DNA of 28,984 nucleotides from an uncultured Prevotella sp. (lineage in GTDB: Bacteria; Bacteroidota; Bacteroidia; Bacteroidales; Bacteroidaceae). The translations under genes were made by a program, and so were the position numbers. Location of the stretch: positions 1 through 28,984 of the forward strand of contig USJD01000022.1 in NCBI GenBank assembly GCA_900554835.1, read 5' to 3'. The notes below the pieces were generated by a model, which saw only the letters and a program-made list of their open reading frames with translations, had not been told where the DNA came from and ran no database searches. Below are positions 1 through 8,349 of the stretch, in pieces. Every line of letters begins with the position of its first letter. Positions within the stretch are counted from its first letter, which is position 1.

Positions 1-197
1 ATAGCGACACAGCGTACTGTGTCCTCACCGATGTGCTGCTGCACCTCGATGACCAATTCGCGTCCGTCAGGACGTTGCACCTTTAGAGCTTCGTGAATCT
101 TTGGAAGCACCTTCTCAGGATTCTCGCCCTTGATATCGAAATAAACGTCGATAACAGGACCGATAATCTGCGAAATGCGTCCGTTAATTTGTGACAT
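1..197 (-). CDS. atpD: ATP synthase F1 beta subunit, N-terminal part (cut by window edge)
   Basis: This is the first 65 codons of the catalytic beta subunit of the F1Fo ATP synthase. The rest lies beyond the left edge. The protein starts MSQINGRISQIIGPVIDVYF and continues with VQRPDGRELVIEVQQHIGED. This is the N-terminal beta-barrel (crown) domain of F-type beta subunits; the Walker A region is not in the window. The ATG at 195-197 is chosen because the family signature GRI.QIIGPVIDV begins right after it and a good promoter lies about 60 bp upstream. In Bacteroidales atpD normally opens the atp operon, which fits a promoter directly in front. Identity is very likely; catalytic residues cannot be checked. 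Confidence 0.95.
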   Translation of the reverse strand, partial: MSQINGRISQIIGPVIDVYFDIKGENPEKVLPKIHEALKVQRPDGRELVIEVQQHIGEDTVRCVA

Positions 198-253
198 AAG
201 CTATAAGTTTAATTTATTTATTATTGTAGTTGTTATCTTATTTAACGCCCCTG

Positions 254-285
254 CAAAAGTAACAACAATTTAAGAAAACTCCAAA
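254..285 (-). promoter_or_regulatory. Bacteroidetes-type promoter of atpD
   Basis: On the minus strand a TTTG box (285-282) and a TACTTTTG box (261-254) are separated by 20 bp, matching the phylum's primary sigma-factor consensus TTTG-N19-21-TAnnTTTG. It gives an AT-rich leader of about 50 nt without a Shine-Dalgarno. Seen in sequence; activity is inferred. Confidence 0.75.
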
Positions 286-372
286 TAAAAATGAAGTATA
301 ATTCTCCTTTAAACCATTTTTAGTGCCGTTTAAATCATTTTTACTTTTACATTGACCCCAAAAACCTTGAAC

Positions 373-416
373 GTTGAGTGTTTTTTCAGATTTCTTTTGA
401 GAAATCTACACTCAAC
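373..416 (-). terminator. Hairpin behind pfkA, likely terminator
   Basis: Outer arms GTTGAGTGT (373-381) and ACACTCAAC (408-416) enclose inner arms AGATTTC (388-394) and GAAATCT (401-407), with a six-base bulge at 382-387. It lies between the pfkA stop and the atpD promoter. On the minus strand the T-run after it is weak, so it may end transcription or protect the 3' end. Confidence 0.55.
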
Positions 417-439
417 ATTCGGCTTTGATATCATCAAGT

Positions 440-1417
440 TTAGATGCTCAATTCATCAAGCACCTTAATCAATTTACGGTCAAATGGTTTGTCTGAGCGG
501 ATAGCTTCTGACAGTGGGACATAAACAACCTCATTGTTACGCACACCAATCATGACATTTCTCTGTCCCTGTATGATGGCTTCTATAGCACCACAACCCG
601 TACGGGAAGCAAGGATTCTGTCACGTGCAGAAGGACGACCGCCACGCTGCAAGTGACCTAAGATAGAAACACGCACATCAAACTCTGGGAACTCCTTGCG
701 TACACGGTCTGCATAGTAGAGTGCACCACACTTAGGACTTTCAGAGACGATAACGATACAACTCTTCTTAGATTTACGGATACCACGCTCCATAAACTGA
801 GCCAACTGGTCAACATCCGTACTGTCTTCAGGAATGATAGCAGCCTCTGCACCACTTGCGATAGCACTGTTCTGTGCCAGGAAACCAGCATCACGTCCCA
901 TTACCTCAATGAAGAAAATACGCTCATGGCTCTGGGCGGTATCACGGATACGGTCCACACATTCCACGATCGTATTCATGGTAGTATCATAACCGATTGT
1001 ATTATCTGTTCCATAAAGGTCATTATCGATAGTACCAGGGAGGCCAATGCAGCAAACATCAAATTCGCGGGCGAAATTCATCGCACCAGTCAGCGAGCCA
1101 TTACCACCGATAACCACAAGGGCATCGATTTCTTCTTTCTGAATGGTCTCGAAAGCCTTCTGACGACCTTCTTCTGTCATAAATTCCTTAGAACGAGCTG
1201 TTTTCAGTATAGTACCACCCGTACCAATGATACCACTCACATTCTCTGTGGTAAAAGTCTTGATCTCATCATTGATAAGACCATCATAACCACGATAGAT
1301 ACCCTTTACGTTGAAACCATTGTAAATTGCAGCACGAGTCACCGCACGGATAGCTGCATTCATTCCTGGAGCATCACCTCCTGAGGTCAAAATACCTATA
1401 GTTTTAATCTTTGCCAT
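440..1417 (-). CDS. pfkA: ATP-dependent 6-phosphofructokinase
   Basis: Cytoplasmic enzyme that phosphorylates fructose 6-phosphate to fructose 1,6-bisphosphate in glycolysis. At 325 residues it has the length of the bacterial PfkA family. Visible motifs are the N-terminal nucleotide loop GGDAPGMN (13-20), GGNGS (104-108), the catalytic loop PGTIDND (127-133, with D131 as the likely base) and the substrate-binding MGRDAG (173-178). The Gly after N106 is the residue that marks ATP use; PPi-dependent enzymes carry Asp there. The family's usual Asp before that Gly (E. coli D103) is Asn106 here, which is odd. The ATG at 1417 is the only one in front of the conserved KTIGILTSGGDAPG. Single gene: a hairpin follows it, and a structured 180-bp gap separates it from the antiporter gene upstream. 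Confidence 0.95.
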   Translation of the reverse strand: MAKIKTIGILTSGGDAPGMNAAIRAVTRAAIYNGFNVKGIYRGYDGLINDEIKTFTTENVSGIIGTGGTILKTARSKEFMTEEGRQKAFETIQKEEIDALVVIGGNGSLTGAMNFAREFDVCCIGLPGTIDNDLYGTDNTIGYDTTMNTIVECVDRIRDTAQSHERIFFIEVMGRDAGFLAQNSAIASGAEAAIIPEDSTDVDQLAQFMERGIRKSKKSCIVIVSESPKCGALYYADRVRKEFPEFDVRVSILGHLQRGGRPSARDRILASRTGCGAIEAIIQGQRNVMIGVRNNEVVYVPLSEAIRSDKPFDRKLIKVLDELSI

Positions 1418-1425
1418 AACTATAT

Positions 1426-1566
1426 ACCTTATTATATTATTATATGTTTATTCTGAATTAGTTTTATCTGAATTTATATTCAGTTTTATTCTGATTACGT
1501 GCCTTTCACGCAATCAGAATGCTTTTCATATTTTTATTCTCATTTTCCAGAGTATAAGAATACTCT
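1426..1566 (-). promoter_or_regulatory. Structured pfkA upstream region with ATATAATAAGGT motif
   Basis: The gap between the antiporter and pfkA is rich in dyads. A large hairpin has arms ATTCTGATT (1488-1496) and AATCAGAAT (1512-1520), extended by CGTG/CACG. A smaller one, CTGAATTTATATTCAG, lies at 1469-1484. A third has arms AGAGTAT and ATACTCT (1549-1566) and probably marks the 3' end of the antiporter transcript. ATATAATAAGGT (minus strand, 1437-1426) sits 8 bp before the pfkA ATG. No convincing TTTG/TAnnTTTG promoter is seen here. Confidence 0.45.
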
Positions 1567-1598
1567 TTTATCAAAATATAAGAATAAGGATAAATTCT

Positions 1599-3035
1599 TT
1601 AAATCAACAAACACGTAGCTCCCGAAACAAGATTGTGTGAGAGCCAGAGGATGGCAAGTCCAATAACGCCACCCAAAAGAGCCTTCCAACCAACATTACG
1701 GAAGAACCAAGTAATGCGCATCCGCTCCATTTTCATCAGAGCCAATCCACTTACCGTACCGATACCCAATACATTTCCACCTGCCATGACACAATAAGCA
1801 ATCACCTGCCAATACAAGCCATTGCAACTGTAATCTGTCATCCCTTCCAACAATTCATTCTGCAAAGGAAGATCAGGCAAAGAGAAGAAATTGATGGCTG
1901 TAGCGAAATTATCCAAAACTGTACTGATAACACCTGCCGCCACACCATGTGTCCACACACTCGGATTCTGTTCATCCACCCCCAGATACTCAGTCAGCGC
2001 ATTGAAAGCACCAGTTTCCTTCACCACAGCAACCGCCATCATGATTCCCATTACAAAAAGAATCATCTGAATGACTCCATACTGCAACACACGAGGTGTA
2101 CGACGATCCACCATGGCATCCATATTCATGAGCTTACGGTTGAAAATCTCATTTACCACCCACAAAATAGCGAGAACACAGAGTGCACCCAAGAATGGAC
2201 TCAGTTTCGTAATATTATGGAATGTAGGAATAAACCATAATCCACCTATACCAACAAAAAGCATCACGAGGCGCTGCCAGACATTCAGACGGGTATCATC
2301 GCCTCTGTAGGGCATCACAATCCACTCCGTTTCTACCCTTTCCGGCAACTGTCTGGAAATCATATAAGTAGGAATCAGCCAGGCTGCCAGACAAGGCAAG
2401 AACAACGCCATAGAGAAAGCTGTAGCCGTAACCAAACCTCCATTCCAAAGCACCAGACCTTCTGGATTTCCAATCACAGTCAAAGCACCGCCGCAATTGG
2501 CAGCCAGCAATATAGCACTGCCATAAAACATACGCTGACGACGACTCGGGATAATGCCATGCATAATCGTAAGCATCATCACAGTAGTCGTGAGATTATC
2601 AAGATTGGCAGATATAATAAAGGTAACTATTGCTAAAGTCCACAGCATTTTCTTGCTTTTACGGGTACGTAAAAGTTGGCTGATAAAATCAAAGCAACCA
2701 TTATTATTCAAGATCTCAACAATAGTCATAGTAGATAAAAGGAAGAGTACGATTTCAGCCGCTCTTCCCACGTATGGCAGAAAGACAAAGCGTGAAATGA
2801 AATTCTTGACAGCGACACTATTGTCAGGAATAATATTCCATTCATCGGCATGCAGATAGTTAGAAAATTCATACGCATGCTGACTGGTCACGAAGTCCAT
2901 ACCAAAGCAAATATAGAGTACCCATCCTACCGTTCCTGCGAAAATCGCAACGGCAGCACGGTTAACTTTGGTAACATTCTCCGTCGCAATGAGGAGACAA
3001 CCAATCAAAAATATGCCTACAATGACTAATGTCAT
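1599..3035 (-). CDS. nhaD: NhaD-type Na+/H+ antiporter
   Basis: A 478-residue polytopic inner-membrane protein of the ion-transporter superfamily, NhaD branch, which exports Na+ or Li+ in exchange for protons. The N-terminal stretch ending IATENVTKVNRAAVAIFAGT is typical of the family. Helices then follow through the whole length, including NLDNLTTTVMMLTI and the later VLDNFATAINFF; each DN(L/F) segment probably belongs to the ion-binding core. The frame is open up to 3167, but the start is placed at 3035. The 44 extra residues are not family-like, and a promoter at 3061-3094 lies inside that extension. It follows the flippase gene on the same strand but has its own promoter. Function is a family-level call; ion preference is not visible. 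Confidence 0.88.
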   Translation of the reverse strand: MTLVIVGIFLIGCLLIATENVTKVNRAAVAIFAGTVGWVLYICFGMDFVTSQHAYEFSNYLHADEWNIIPDNSVAVKNFISRFVFLPYVGRAAEIVLFLLSTMTIVEILNNNGCFDFISQLLRTRKSKKMLWTLAIVTFIISANLDNLTTTVMMLTIMHGIIPSRRQRMFYGSAILLAANCGGALTVIGNPEGLVLWNGGLVTATAFSMALFLPCLAAWLIPTYMISRQLPERVETEWIVMPYRGDDTRLNVWQRLVMLFVGIGGLWFIPTFHNITKLSPFLGALCVLAILWVVNEIFNRKLMNMDAMVDRRTPRVLQYGVIQMILFVMGIMMAVAVVKETGAFNALTEYLGVDEQNPSVWTHGVAAGVISTVLDNFATAINFFSLPDLPLQNELLEGMTDYSCNGLYWQVIAYCVMAGGNVLGIGTVSGLALMKMERMRITWFFRNVGWKALLGGVIGLAILWLSHNLVSGATCLLI

Positions 3036-3060
3036 AACTATTATCTTTACATTTCGAACG

Positions 3061-3094
3061 CAAAGATAACAATTATTCTCAATATAACGACAAA
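3061..3094 (-). promoter_or_regulatory. Promoter of nhaD
   Basis: Minus strand TATCTTTG (3068-3061) is preceded by TTTG (3094-3091) with a 22-bp spacer, slightly longer than usual. It predicts a leader of about 20 nt and argues against any start upstream of 3035. Confidence 0.6.
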
Positions 3095-3188
3095 TCGAAT
3101 GGATTTTTTTACCGGTTTTAACGGAAAAGTAATAATTTACGAGTATATTGTTACACATTTGCCACATACGGTTAGCAATATCGCCCCT

Positions 3189-4670
3189 TTAGCGTTTCAA
3201 CCGTGCCATTATTTTTTCAATAAGATGCGTCTTGGTTTTGATGATGTACAAACTGAAACAAACATTCATCGCAGAAAAGACGAAAGCAGCCAGCCAATAA
3301 TAGAAGTTCAAATCTACCGAAACAACAACAGTCAATGCAAAAAGACAAAACAACGTTTCAATACCCATATAGAGGTAAGCACTTTTAGAAATTGCCATAG
3401 AATAATAAATCCTGCTAAAGAAACACACAGCTATGGCCTCCACAAAATAAGCAAGAACAATACCAATTCCCATACCCGTAAGACCATATAAATTGAAACC
3501 AATAATCTCAAAAACAAAAAGAAGCACTACGGCAAAAGTCTCCTGCCCCAAGAACACAAAAGACTGTCCTTTGGATAACGGAAGATATTCTATAGGAAGA
3601 TACACAGCACGGAACAACATGCTGACTGCAGCAAATTGCGCCATCAGAAGAATACCCATAAAACTCTTATCGTAAAGCAGAGGAATCAAAATAGGCAAAC
3701 CAAAAATCAGCATGATGATAAAAGGAGATATCAGAAGCGTATTCACCTCTATCTGACGGTTAACACAGGCATTCAGTTCACTTCCCTTTCCCTTAATACA
3801 AGACAATCTCGGATAATAATCAGACTCCATAGCAGAGAAAACGAGACCACCATACACCAAAACCAGCGTAGAGCAGGCATTAAACAGACCCACCTCTTCC
3901 AAATCTCCCACATTATTAAGATAGGTGCGTACTAAGAACTCAGCGCCACTATTGATGACACCGGAGAGAACAAACGCAATTCCTAATCTGATGACATGAA
4001 CACCAGACTTCAAATAGCTACGTCTTAACGATATTAAATAAGGATAATACCTTAAAGAATAACGCATTACGCACACCAATTGAACAAACGCTTGAAAGTT
4101 TAGTACGAAGACGATTCCCGCCTGTCCCCACAGATAATATACAGGAGCAGATATGATCAAAGACGCTGCAACAACATAAAGAGAAGAATAGGCCAAAGCC
4201 TTCAATTGACGGGTAGCCTTCAGCACGGCCATTTCCCCGCCAACAAGAATAGTCAATCCAACCGTTGGTGCCAATAACATGTAATGAAGCGTATGATTAC
4301 CCCAAGTAAAAGTCCAGTTATTGAAAAGTGGTCCTAAACATACACACACCAGCACGCCCAAAACAGCAGTCAGAAGTACCCACGAGCGAATCAGCTTAAT
4401 AGATTCAAGTAATTGTTTAGGAGCAAGGTCATAATTCTCTGATATTTCGTGCACTGCGCTTGTAGGAATACCAAAAGAAGTAGCAGAAACCATCATATTG
4501 ATAGTGGAATTCAACAGAGAGACCATCCCCATACCATTTGGCCCCAAGAACAAAGCAGCGAACTTGTTGCGTACAATACCAACAAGCACACTAAGTCCCT
4601 GTACACCGCCAAGAATGCCAGTGTATTTGAGAATATGAGAGTAGCTATCTTCTTTTTCTTTATTTTCCAT
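3189..4670 (-). CDS. Wzx/MATE-type polysaccharide flippase
   Basis: A 493-residue membrane protein of the MOP exporter superfamily, resembling O-antigen or enterobacterial-common-antigen translocases (Wzx). These flip lipid-linked oligosaccharides across the inner membrane. A hydrophilic start is followed by ILGGVQGLSVLVGIVRNKFA, GPNGMGMVSLLNSTINM and about 12-14 hydrophobic segments, the layout of this family. The start at 4670 places the first helix near residue 17, as expected. No glycosyltransferase or other polysaccharide gene is beside it, so it appears to be an orphan flippase and its substrate cannot be named. No clear promoter is visible upstream of it. The nhaD gene follows about 150 bp later with a separate promoter. 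Confidence 0.8.
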   Translation of the reverse strand: MENKEKEDSYSHILKYTGILGGVQGLSVLVGIVRNKFAALFLGPNGMGMVSLLNSTINMMVSATSFGIPTSAVHEISENYDLAPKQLLESIKLIRSWVLLTAVLGVLVCVCLGPLFNNWTFTWGNHTLHYMLLAPTVGLTILVGGEMAVLKATRQLKALAYSSLYVVAASLIISAPVYYLWGQAGIVFVLNFQAFVQLVCVMRYSLRYYPYLISLRRSYLKSGVHVIRLGIAFVLSGVINSGAEFLVRTYLNNVGDLEEVGLFNACSTLVLVYGGLVFSAMESDYYPRLSCIKGKGSELNACVNRQIEVNTLLISPFIIMLIFGLPILIPLLYDKSFMGILLMAQFAAVSMLFRAVYLPIEYLPLSKGQSFVFLGQETFAVVLLFVFEIIGFNLYGLTGMGIGIVLAYFVEAIAVCFFSRIYYSMAISKSAYLYMGIETLFCLFALTVVVSVDLNFYYWLAAFVFSAMNVCFSLYIIKTKTHLIEKIMARLKR

Positions 4671-4986
4671 CTATTATAAAACGCTAACCTGGAAGAAATA
4701 TTGCCTTAAGCAGCAACAATATTCCTTCTACGCCCATCAACTATCTATCTATCATCAATTAGCATCTGCACCCAAGCAGTTTTTATAAAGTATATTTCAT
4801 ATATATAATAAGGTAAAATAGGAAATAACCCCATTTTACAGCCCAAAAACGTTAAAATACAATAAATATCAGCATTTATATCTCTCTAAATTGGGTTATT
4901 CCGCCAAAAATGAGTAATTTTGCGCCCGATTTATATAATTCACATAAAGTCTAACTTTATTAATTTTTAATTTTTTATTTAATTTT
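4671..4986. promoter_or_regulatory. Divergent region between flippase gene and rpsA, with rpsA promoter
   Basis: On the plus strand a TTGG box (4891-4894) and TAATTTTG (4915-4922), 20 bp apart, form the rpsA promoter. The leader of about 60 nt is almost pure A/T with no Shine-Dalgarno. ATATATAATAAGGT occurs at 4801-4814, about 100 bp upstream of the -7 box. Arms GGAAATAACCC (4821-4831) and GGGTTATTCC (4893-4902) form a long-range inverted repeat; its right arm overlaps the -33 box. A CTAT microsatellite lies near 4741. No gene is seen here. Confidence 0.65.
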
Positions 4987-6768
4987 ATGTCAGATTTAAA
5001 GAACGTAAAGCCATTGGACGACTTCAATTGGGACGAGTTTGAGAATGGCGGCAGCGCAAACGTCAGCAAAGCGGACCTCGAGAAGGCCTATGACGAAACC
5101 CTTAACAAAGTAACTGAGCATCAGGTTGTAGAGGGTACTGTAATCTCTGTTGATAAGAAAGAGGTTATCGTAAACATCGGTTACAAGAGCGACGGTATTA
5201 TCCCAGCTTCTGAATTCCGTTACAACCCAGACTTGAAGGTAGGTGACAAGGTTGAGGTTTATGTAGAAAACCAGGAAGACGTTAAGGGTCAGTTGGTTCT
5301 CTCTCACAAGAAGGCTCGCTTGAGCAAGTCTTGGGAGCGTGTTAACGAGGCTCTTGAGAACGAGGAAGTTATCCAGGGTTATATCAAGTGCCGCACTAAG
5401 GGCGGTATGATTGTTGACGTTTTCGGTATCGAAGCTTTCTTGCCAGGAAGCCAGATCGACGTTCACCCTATACGCGACTACGACGTATTCGTAGGCAAGA
5501 CAATGGAGTTCAAGGTTGTAAAGATCAACCAGGAGTTCCGCAACGTTGTTGTATCTCACAAGGCTCTCATCGAGCAGGAGTTGGAGCAGCAGCGTAAAGA
5601 AATCATCGGTAAGCTCGAGAAGGGTCAGATCCTCGAAGGTACTGTTAAGAACATCACTTCTTACGGTGTATTCGTTGACCTCGGCGGCGTAGATGGTTTG
5701 ATTCACATCACAGACCTCTCTTGGGGCCGCGTAAGCGATCCACACGAGGTTGTAACACTCGACCAGAAGATCAACGTTGTTATCCTCGACTTCGATGAGG
5801 AGAAGAAGCGTATCGCTCTTGGTTTGAAGCAGTTGACTCCACACCCATGGGATGCTTTGGATGCTAACTTGAAGGTTGGTGACCACGTTAAGGGTAAGGT
5901 AGTCGTTATGGCTGATTACGGTGCATTCGTAGAGATTGCTCCTGGTGTAGAGGGTCTTATCCACGTATCTGAGATGTCTTGGAGCCAGCACTTGCGTTCT
6001 GCTCAGGACTTCATGAAGGTAGGTGACGAGGTTGAGGCTGTTATCTTGACACTCGACCGCGCTGAGCGTAAGATGAGCCTTGGTATCAAGCAGTTGAAGG
6101 AAGACCCATGGGAGACCATCGAGGTTAAGTACCCTGTAGGTAGCAAGCACACTGCAAAGGTTCGCAACTTCACTAACTTCGGTATCTTCGTAGAGCTCGA
6201 GGAAGGTGTTGATGGTTTGATCCACATCTCCGACCTCTCTTGGACTAAGAAGGTTAAGCACCCATCTGAGTTCACAACAGTAGGCGCTGACATCGACGTA
6301 GTAGTTCTCGAGATCGATAAGGAGAATCGTCGTTTGAGCCTTGGTCACAAGCAGTTGGAGGCTAACCCATGGGATGAGTACGAGGCTATCTATACTCCAG
6401 GTTCTATCCACAAGGGTACCATCACTGAGATGATGGATAAGGGCGCTGTAGTTGCTCTCGCAGAGGGTGGCGAAGGCTTCGCAACTCCAAAGCACCTCAC
6501 TAAGGAGGATGGCTCAATGGCTAAGAAGGGCGAGGAGCTCGACTTCAAGGTTATCGAGTTCGTTAAGGAGACAAAGCGTATCATCCTCTCTCACTCTCGT
6601 ACATTCGAGGAGGGCAAGGACGATGTTAAGCCAGCAGCTCCACGCAAGCACAACAACGCAGGTCGCAAGAATGAGGCTGCAGCTATCAACAACGTAGCAG
6701 CAGGTACTTCACTCGGTGATATCGACGCACTTGCTAAGTTGAAGGCTCAGATGGAGGGTAAGGCTTAA
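4987..6768 (+). CDS. rpsA: 30S ribosomal protein S1
   Basis: A 593-residue RNA-binding ribosomal protein that helps the 30S subunit capture and unfold mRNA. Six S1/OB-fold repeats are visible, starting near residues 42, 127, 212, 297, 384 and 471. Repeats 3-5 carry the classic pattern G.V..I..YG.FV.L..G..GLIH.S.(L/M)SW (for example YGVFVDLGGVDGLIHITDLS). The acidic N-terminus and the Ala/Lys-rich tail after the last repeat fit Bacteroidetes S1. Codon choice is strongly biased (GGT, AAG, GTT), as in highly expressed genes. This bias also produces a spurious 499-codon antisense frame. It is a single-gene unit with its own promoter and a strong terminator. An A/T-rich leader without Shine-Dalgarno is what S1-dependent initiation would favour. 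Confidence 0.97.
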   Translation: MSDLKNVKPLDDFNWDEFENGGSANVSKADLEKAYDETLNKVTEHQVVEGTVISVDKKEVIVNIGYKSDGIIPASEFRYNPDLKVGDKVEVYVENQEDVKGQLVLSHKKARLSKSWERVNEALENEEVIQGYIKCRTKGGMIVDVFGIEAFLPGSQIDVHPIRDYDVFVGKTMEFKVVKINQEFRNVVVSHKALIEQELEQQRKEIIGKLEKGQILEGTVKNITSYGVFVDLGGVDGLIHITDLSWGRVSDPHEVVTLDQKINVVILDFDEEKKRIALGLKQLTPHPWDALDANLKVGDHVKGKVVVMADYGAFVEIAPGVEGLIHVSEMSWSQHLRSAQDFMKVGDEVEAVILTLDRAERKMSLGIKQLKEDPWETIEVKYPVGSKHTAKVRNFTNFGIFVELEEGVDGLIHISDLSWTKKVKHPSEFTTVGADIDVVVLEIDKENRRLSLGHKQLEANPWDEYEAIYTPGSIHKGTITEMMDKGAVVALAEGGEGFATPKHLTKEDGSMAKKGEELDFKVIEFVKETKRIILSHSRTFEEGKDDVKPAAPRKHNNAGRKNEAAAINNVAAGTSLGDIDALAKLKAQMEGKA

Positions 6769-6823
6769 TCATTAGCCTTTCGCTTCAATTTGAATCGCAT
6801 TCAATAACAATGCAAAATATTTT

Positions 6824-6855
6824 ATCCCCGGTTCTTCGGAATCGGGGATTTTTTA
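6824..6855 (+). terminator. rpsA intrinsic terminator
   Basis: Arms ATCCCCG (6824-6830) and CGGGGAT (6843-6849), an inner TTC/GAA pair and a TTCG tetraloop are followed by a run of T. A textbook Rho-independent terminator. Confidence 0.92.
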
Positions 6856-6868
6856 TATCATAATATCA

Positions 6869-6940
6869 ATCGCCATCGAAGCTTACTTCTATTGCCATCG
6901 AAGCTTACTTCTATTGCCAATGAAGCTTACTCCTATTGCC
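6869..6940 (+). repeat. 22-bp tandem repeat array 1 (AAYGAAGC family), about 3 copies
   Basis: Three consecutive 22-bp units at 6875-6896, 6897-6918 and 6919-6940, with partial units on both sides. The first two are identical (start ATCGAAGCTTACTTC). The third starts AATGAAGCTTACTCC. All end ATTGCC. GAAG-CTTA-CTTC inside each of the first two units can fold into a small hairpin. The array begins 14 bp after the T-run of the rpsA terminator. Confidence 0.85.
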
Positions 6941-7095
6941 AATGATATTCAGCAATGACATTTTCGGCATCGTGCTCTGGGTTGGTTATGTAGCCCTTAA
7001 AACCATCCCACTTATGACAACATTGATGGCCCTGCTTATCCCCACTAAATTTCCACTTAGCCTTTTTTTATGCCAAAAAGAGAACAAATATGCAT
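6933..7095 (-). pseudogene. Possible small gene remnant with one frameshift in an A7 run
   Basis: On the minus strand an ATG at 7095 opens MHICSLFGIKKG and stops at TAA. Removing one A from the seven-A run (7069-7063) joins it to an open stretch containing GDKQGHQCCHKWDGFKGY and ending AEYHWQ, with a TAG inside the tandem array. The joined product would be 53 residues, with a CC/H cluster and balanced charged residues that look protein-like. I do not recognise it. No promoter is visible for it. The plus strand of the same DNA also has an open 52-codon frame (6942-7100) with a hydrophobic product, so one of the two may simply be the shadow of the other. Confidence 0.3.
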
Positions 7096-7110
7096 TTTAA
7101 TGGAAAAACA

Positions 7111-7142
7111 TTTGGAAGTTACAAGTTTTCGTCGTAACTTTG
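7111..7142 (+). promoter_or_regulatory. Promoter of the PCMD/beta-barrel cassette
   Basis: TTTG (7111-7114), a 20-bp spacer and TAACTTTG (7135-7142) match the Bacteroidetes consensus closely. Transcription would start near 7148, giving a leader of about 25 nt before the ATG at 7174. Confidence 0.85.
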
Positions 7143-7173
7143 CACCCGGTAAAAAAGATTATATTAATAGTTT

Positions 7174-8349
7174 ATGAAATATTTTAAATTGATGGCCGCT
7201 GCTATGATTGGCAGCGCTACCCTCACCTCTTGTTTCAAGGATGAGCCTCTTAACGCAGAGTGCGATATTGAGCAGGCATATATTCATGTGGATAATCCGT
7301 TGGAAATGTTCGCTAATTACACAGACACTATCGTAAAGGTTCTCTCCAACGAACAAGACATAACTTTCAACGTAAAAAGACATACAGACATAAGTAATAT
7401 GGCACCATTATTCAGACTAACTGAAGGTGCAAAGATTACACCCGAAAATGGTTCTGTACATGATTTTACTAATGGTCCTATTATATATAAGGTTACTTCG
7501 CAGGATGGAGAATGGAATCGTTCTTATTCCGTATCATTTTCATTTCCACCTGTTTTTTACGAAGAAATGAAATATGACTTTGAGGAGTATTTCCTCAATG
7601 AGGTTAAACCTGTGAATAAATATTATGTATGGAGCGACAAAAACGATGACGGAACAAGAGCCAACAATTGGGCAACAGGTAATCCTGGATACAACTTAAG
7701 CGTAGGAAACACAGCCAAACCAAACACCTACCCTACAGTTCCTATTCCTGCAGGTTCAGAAGGCACACTGGATGGTACTGCTTGCGTTAAACTAACGACA
7801 AGCGACACTGGTGCATTCGGAATGATGTACAAAATGCCTATTGCAGCAGGCAACTTATTCTTAGGTAAGTTCGACGCATCTCAAGCCATGAAGGATGCAA
7901 TGAAAACTACTCAATTTGGTATTCCTGTCAGTTTCTTGCCAATCAGATTCAGCGGCTATTACAAATACCAAAGAGGTAATAAATTTACCGACAAAAAGAA
8001 GAATGTTGTAGAGGGCAAATTGGATTATGGTACCATCTATGCTGTACTTTACGACAATCATAATGCGGAAGGAGAAGCTATCTTTCTTGATGGAAGCAAC
8101 GTACAAACAAGTGAACAAATAGTAGCCATTGCAAAGGTGCCAGACATTGATAACACACCAGAATGGACTCATTTTGACTTAGAGTTTGAAAAAAGAAAGG
8201 AAATCGACATGGAGAAACTCAAGAACATGGGCTATAGTTTAGCTATTGTATGTTCATCCAGTGTGGATGGAGCATCATTCATGGGAGCCATAGGCAGCAC
8301 CTTATATGTTGATAAATTCCGTATAACATGTGAAAAGGGAGATGAATAA
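7174..8349 (+). CDS. PCMD-domain lipoprotein
   Basis: A 391-residue predicted surface or periplasmic lipoprotein. The signal peptide ends in LTSC with the lipidated Cys at 20. The next residues, FKDEPLNAECDIEQAYI, are typical of Bacteroidales lipoproteins that carry the putative carbohydrate metabolism domain (PCMD). An Ig-like N-terminal section (about 25-125, including ITPENGSVHDFTNG) is followed by the beta-rich PCMD region (about 130-388) with YVWSDKNDDG and LYVDKFRITCE. No catalytic role is established for PCMD proteins; carbohydrate binding is an inference from the name and fold. It is the first gene of the cassette, and its stop lies within the possible start region of the next gene. 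Start: the only ATG giving a signal peptide, 32 bp after the promoter. Confidence 0.8.
   Translation: MKYFKLMAAAMIGSATLTSCFKDEPLNAECDIEQAYIHVDNPLEMFANYTDTIVKVLSNEQDITFNVKRHTDISNMAPLFRLTEGAKITPENGSVHDFTNGPIIYKVTSQDGEWNRSYSVSFSFPPVFYEEMKYDFEEYFLNEVKPVNKYYVWSDKNDDGTRANNWATGNPGYNLSVGNTAKPNTYPTVPIPAGSEGTLDGTACVKLTTSDTGAFGMMYKMPIAAGNLFLGKFDASQAMKDAMKTTQFGIPVSFLPIRFSGYYKYQRGNKFTDKKKNVVEGKLDYGTIYAVLYDNHNAEGEAIFLDGSNVQTSEQIVAIAKVPDIDNTPEWTHFDLEFEKRKEIDMEKLKNMGYSLAIVCSSSVDGASFMGAIGSTLYVDKFRITCEKGDE

Noticed and set aside
3036..3167. Longer N-terminus for the NhaD protein
   Set aside because: The extension is not family-like and contains the gene's own promoter.
4996..6495. A 499-codon antisense frame over rpsA
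   Set aside because: rpsA is unmistakable. Its strong codon bias leaves the opposite strand free of stops; the antisense product has no family features and no promoter.
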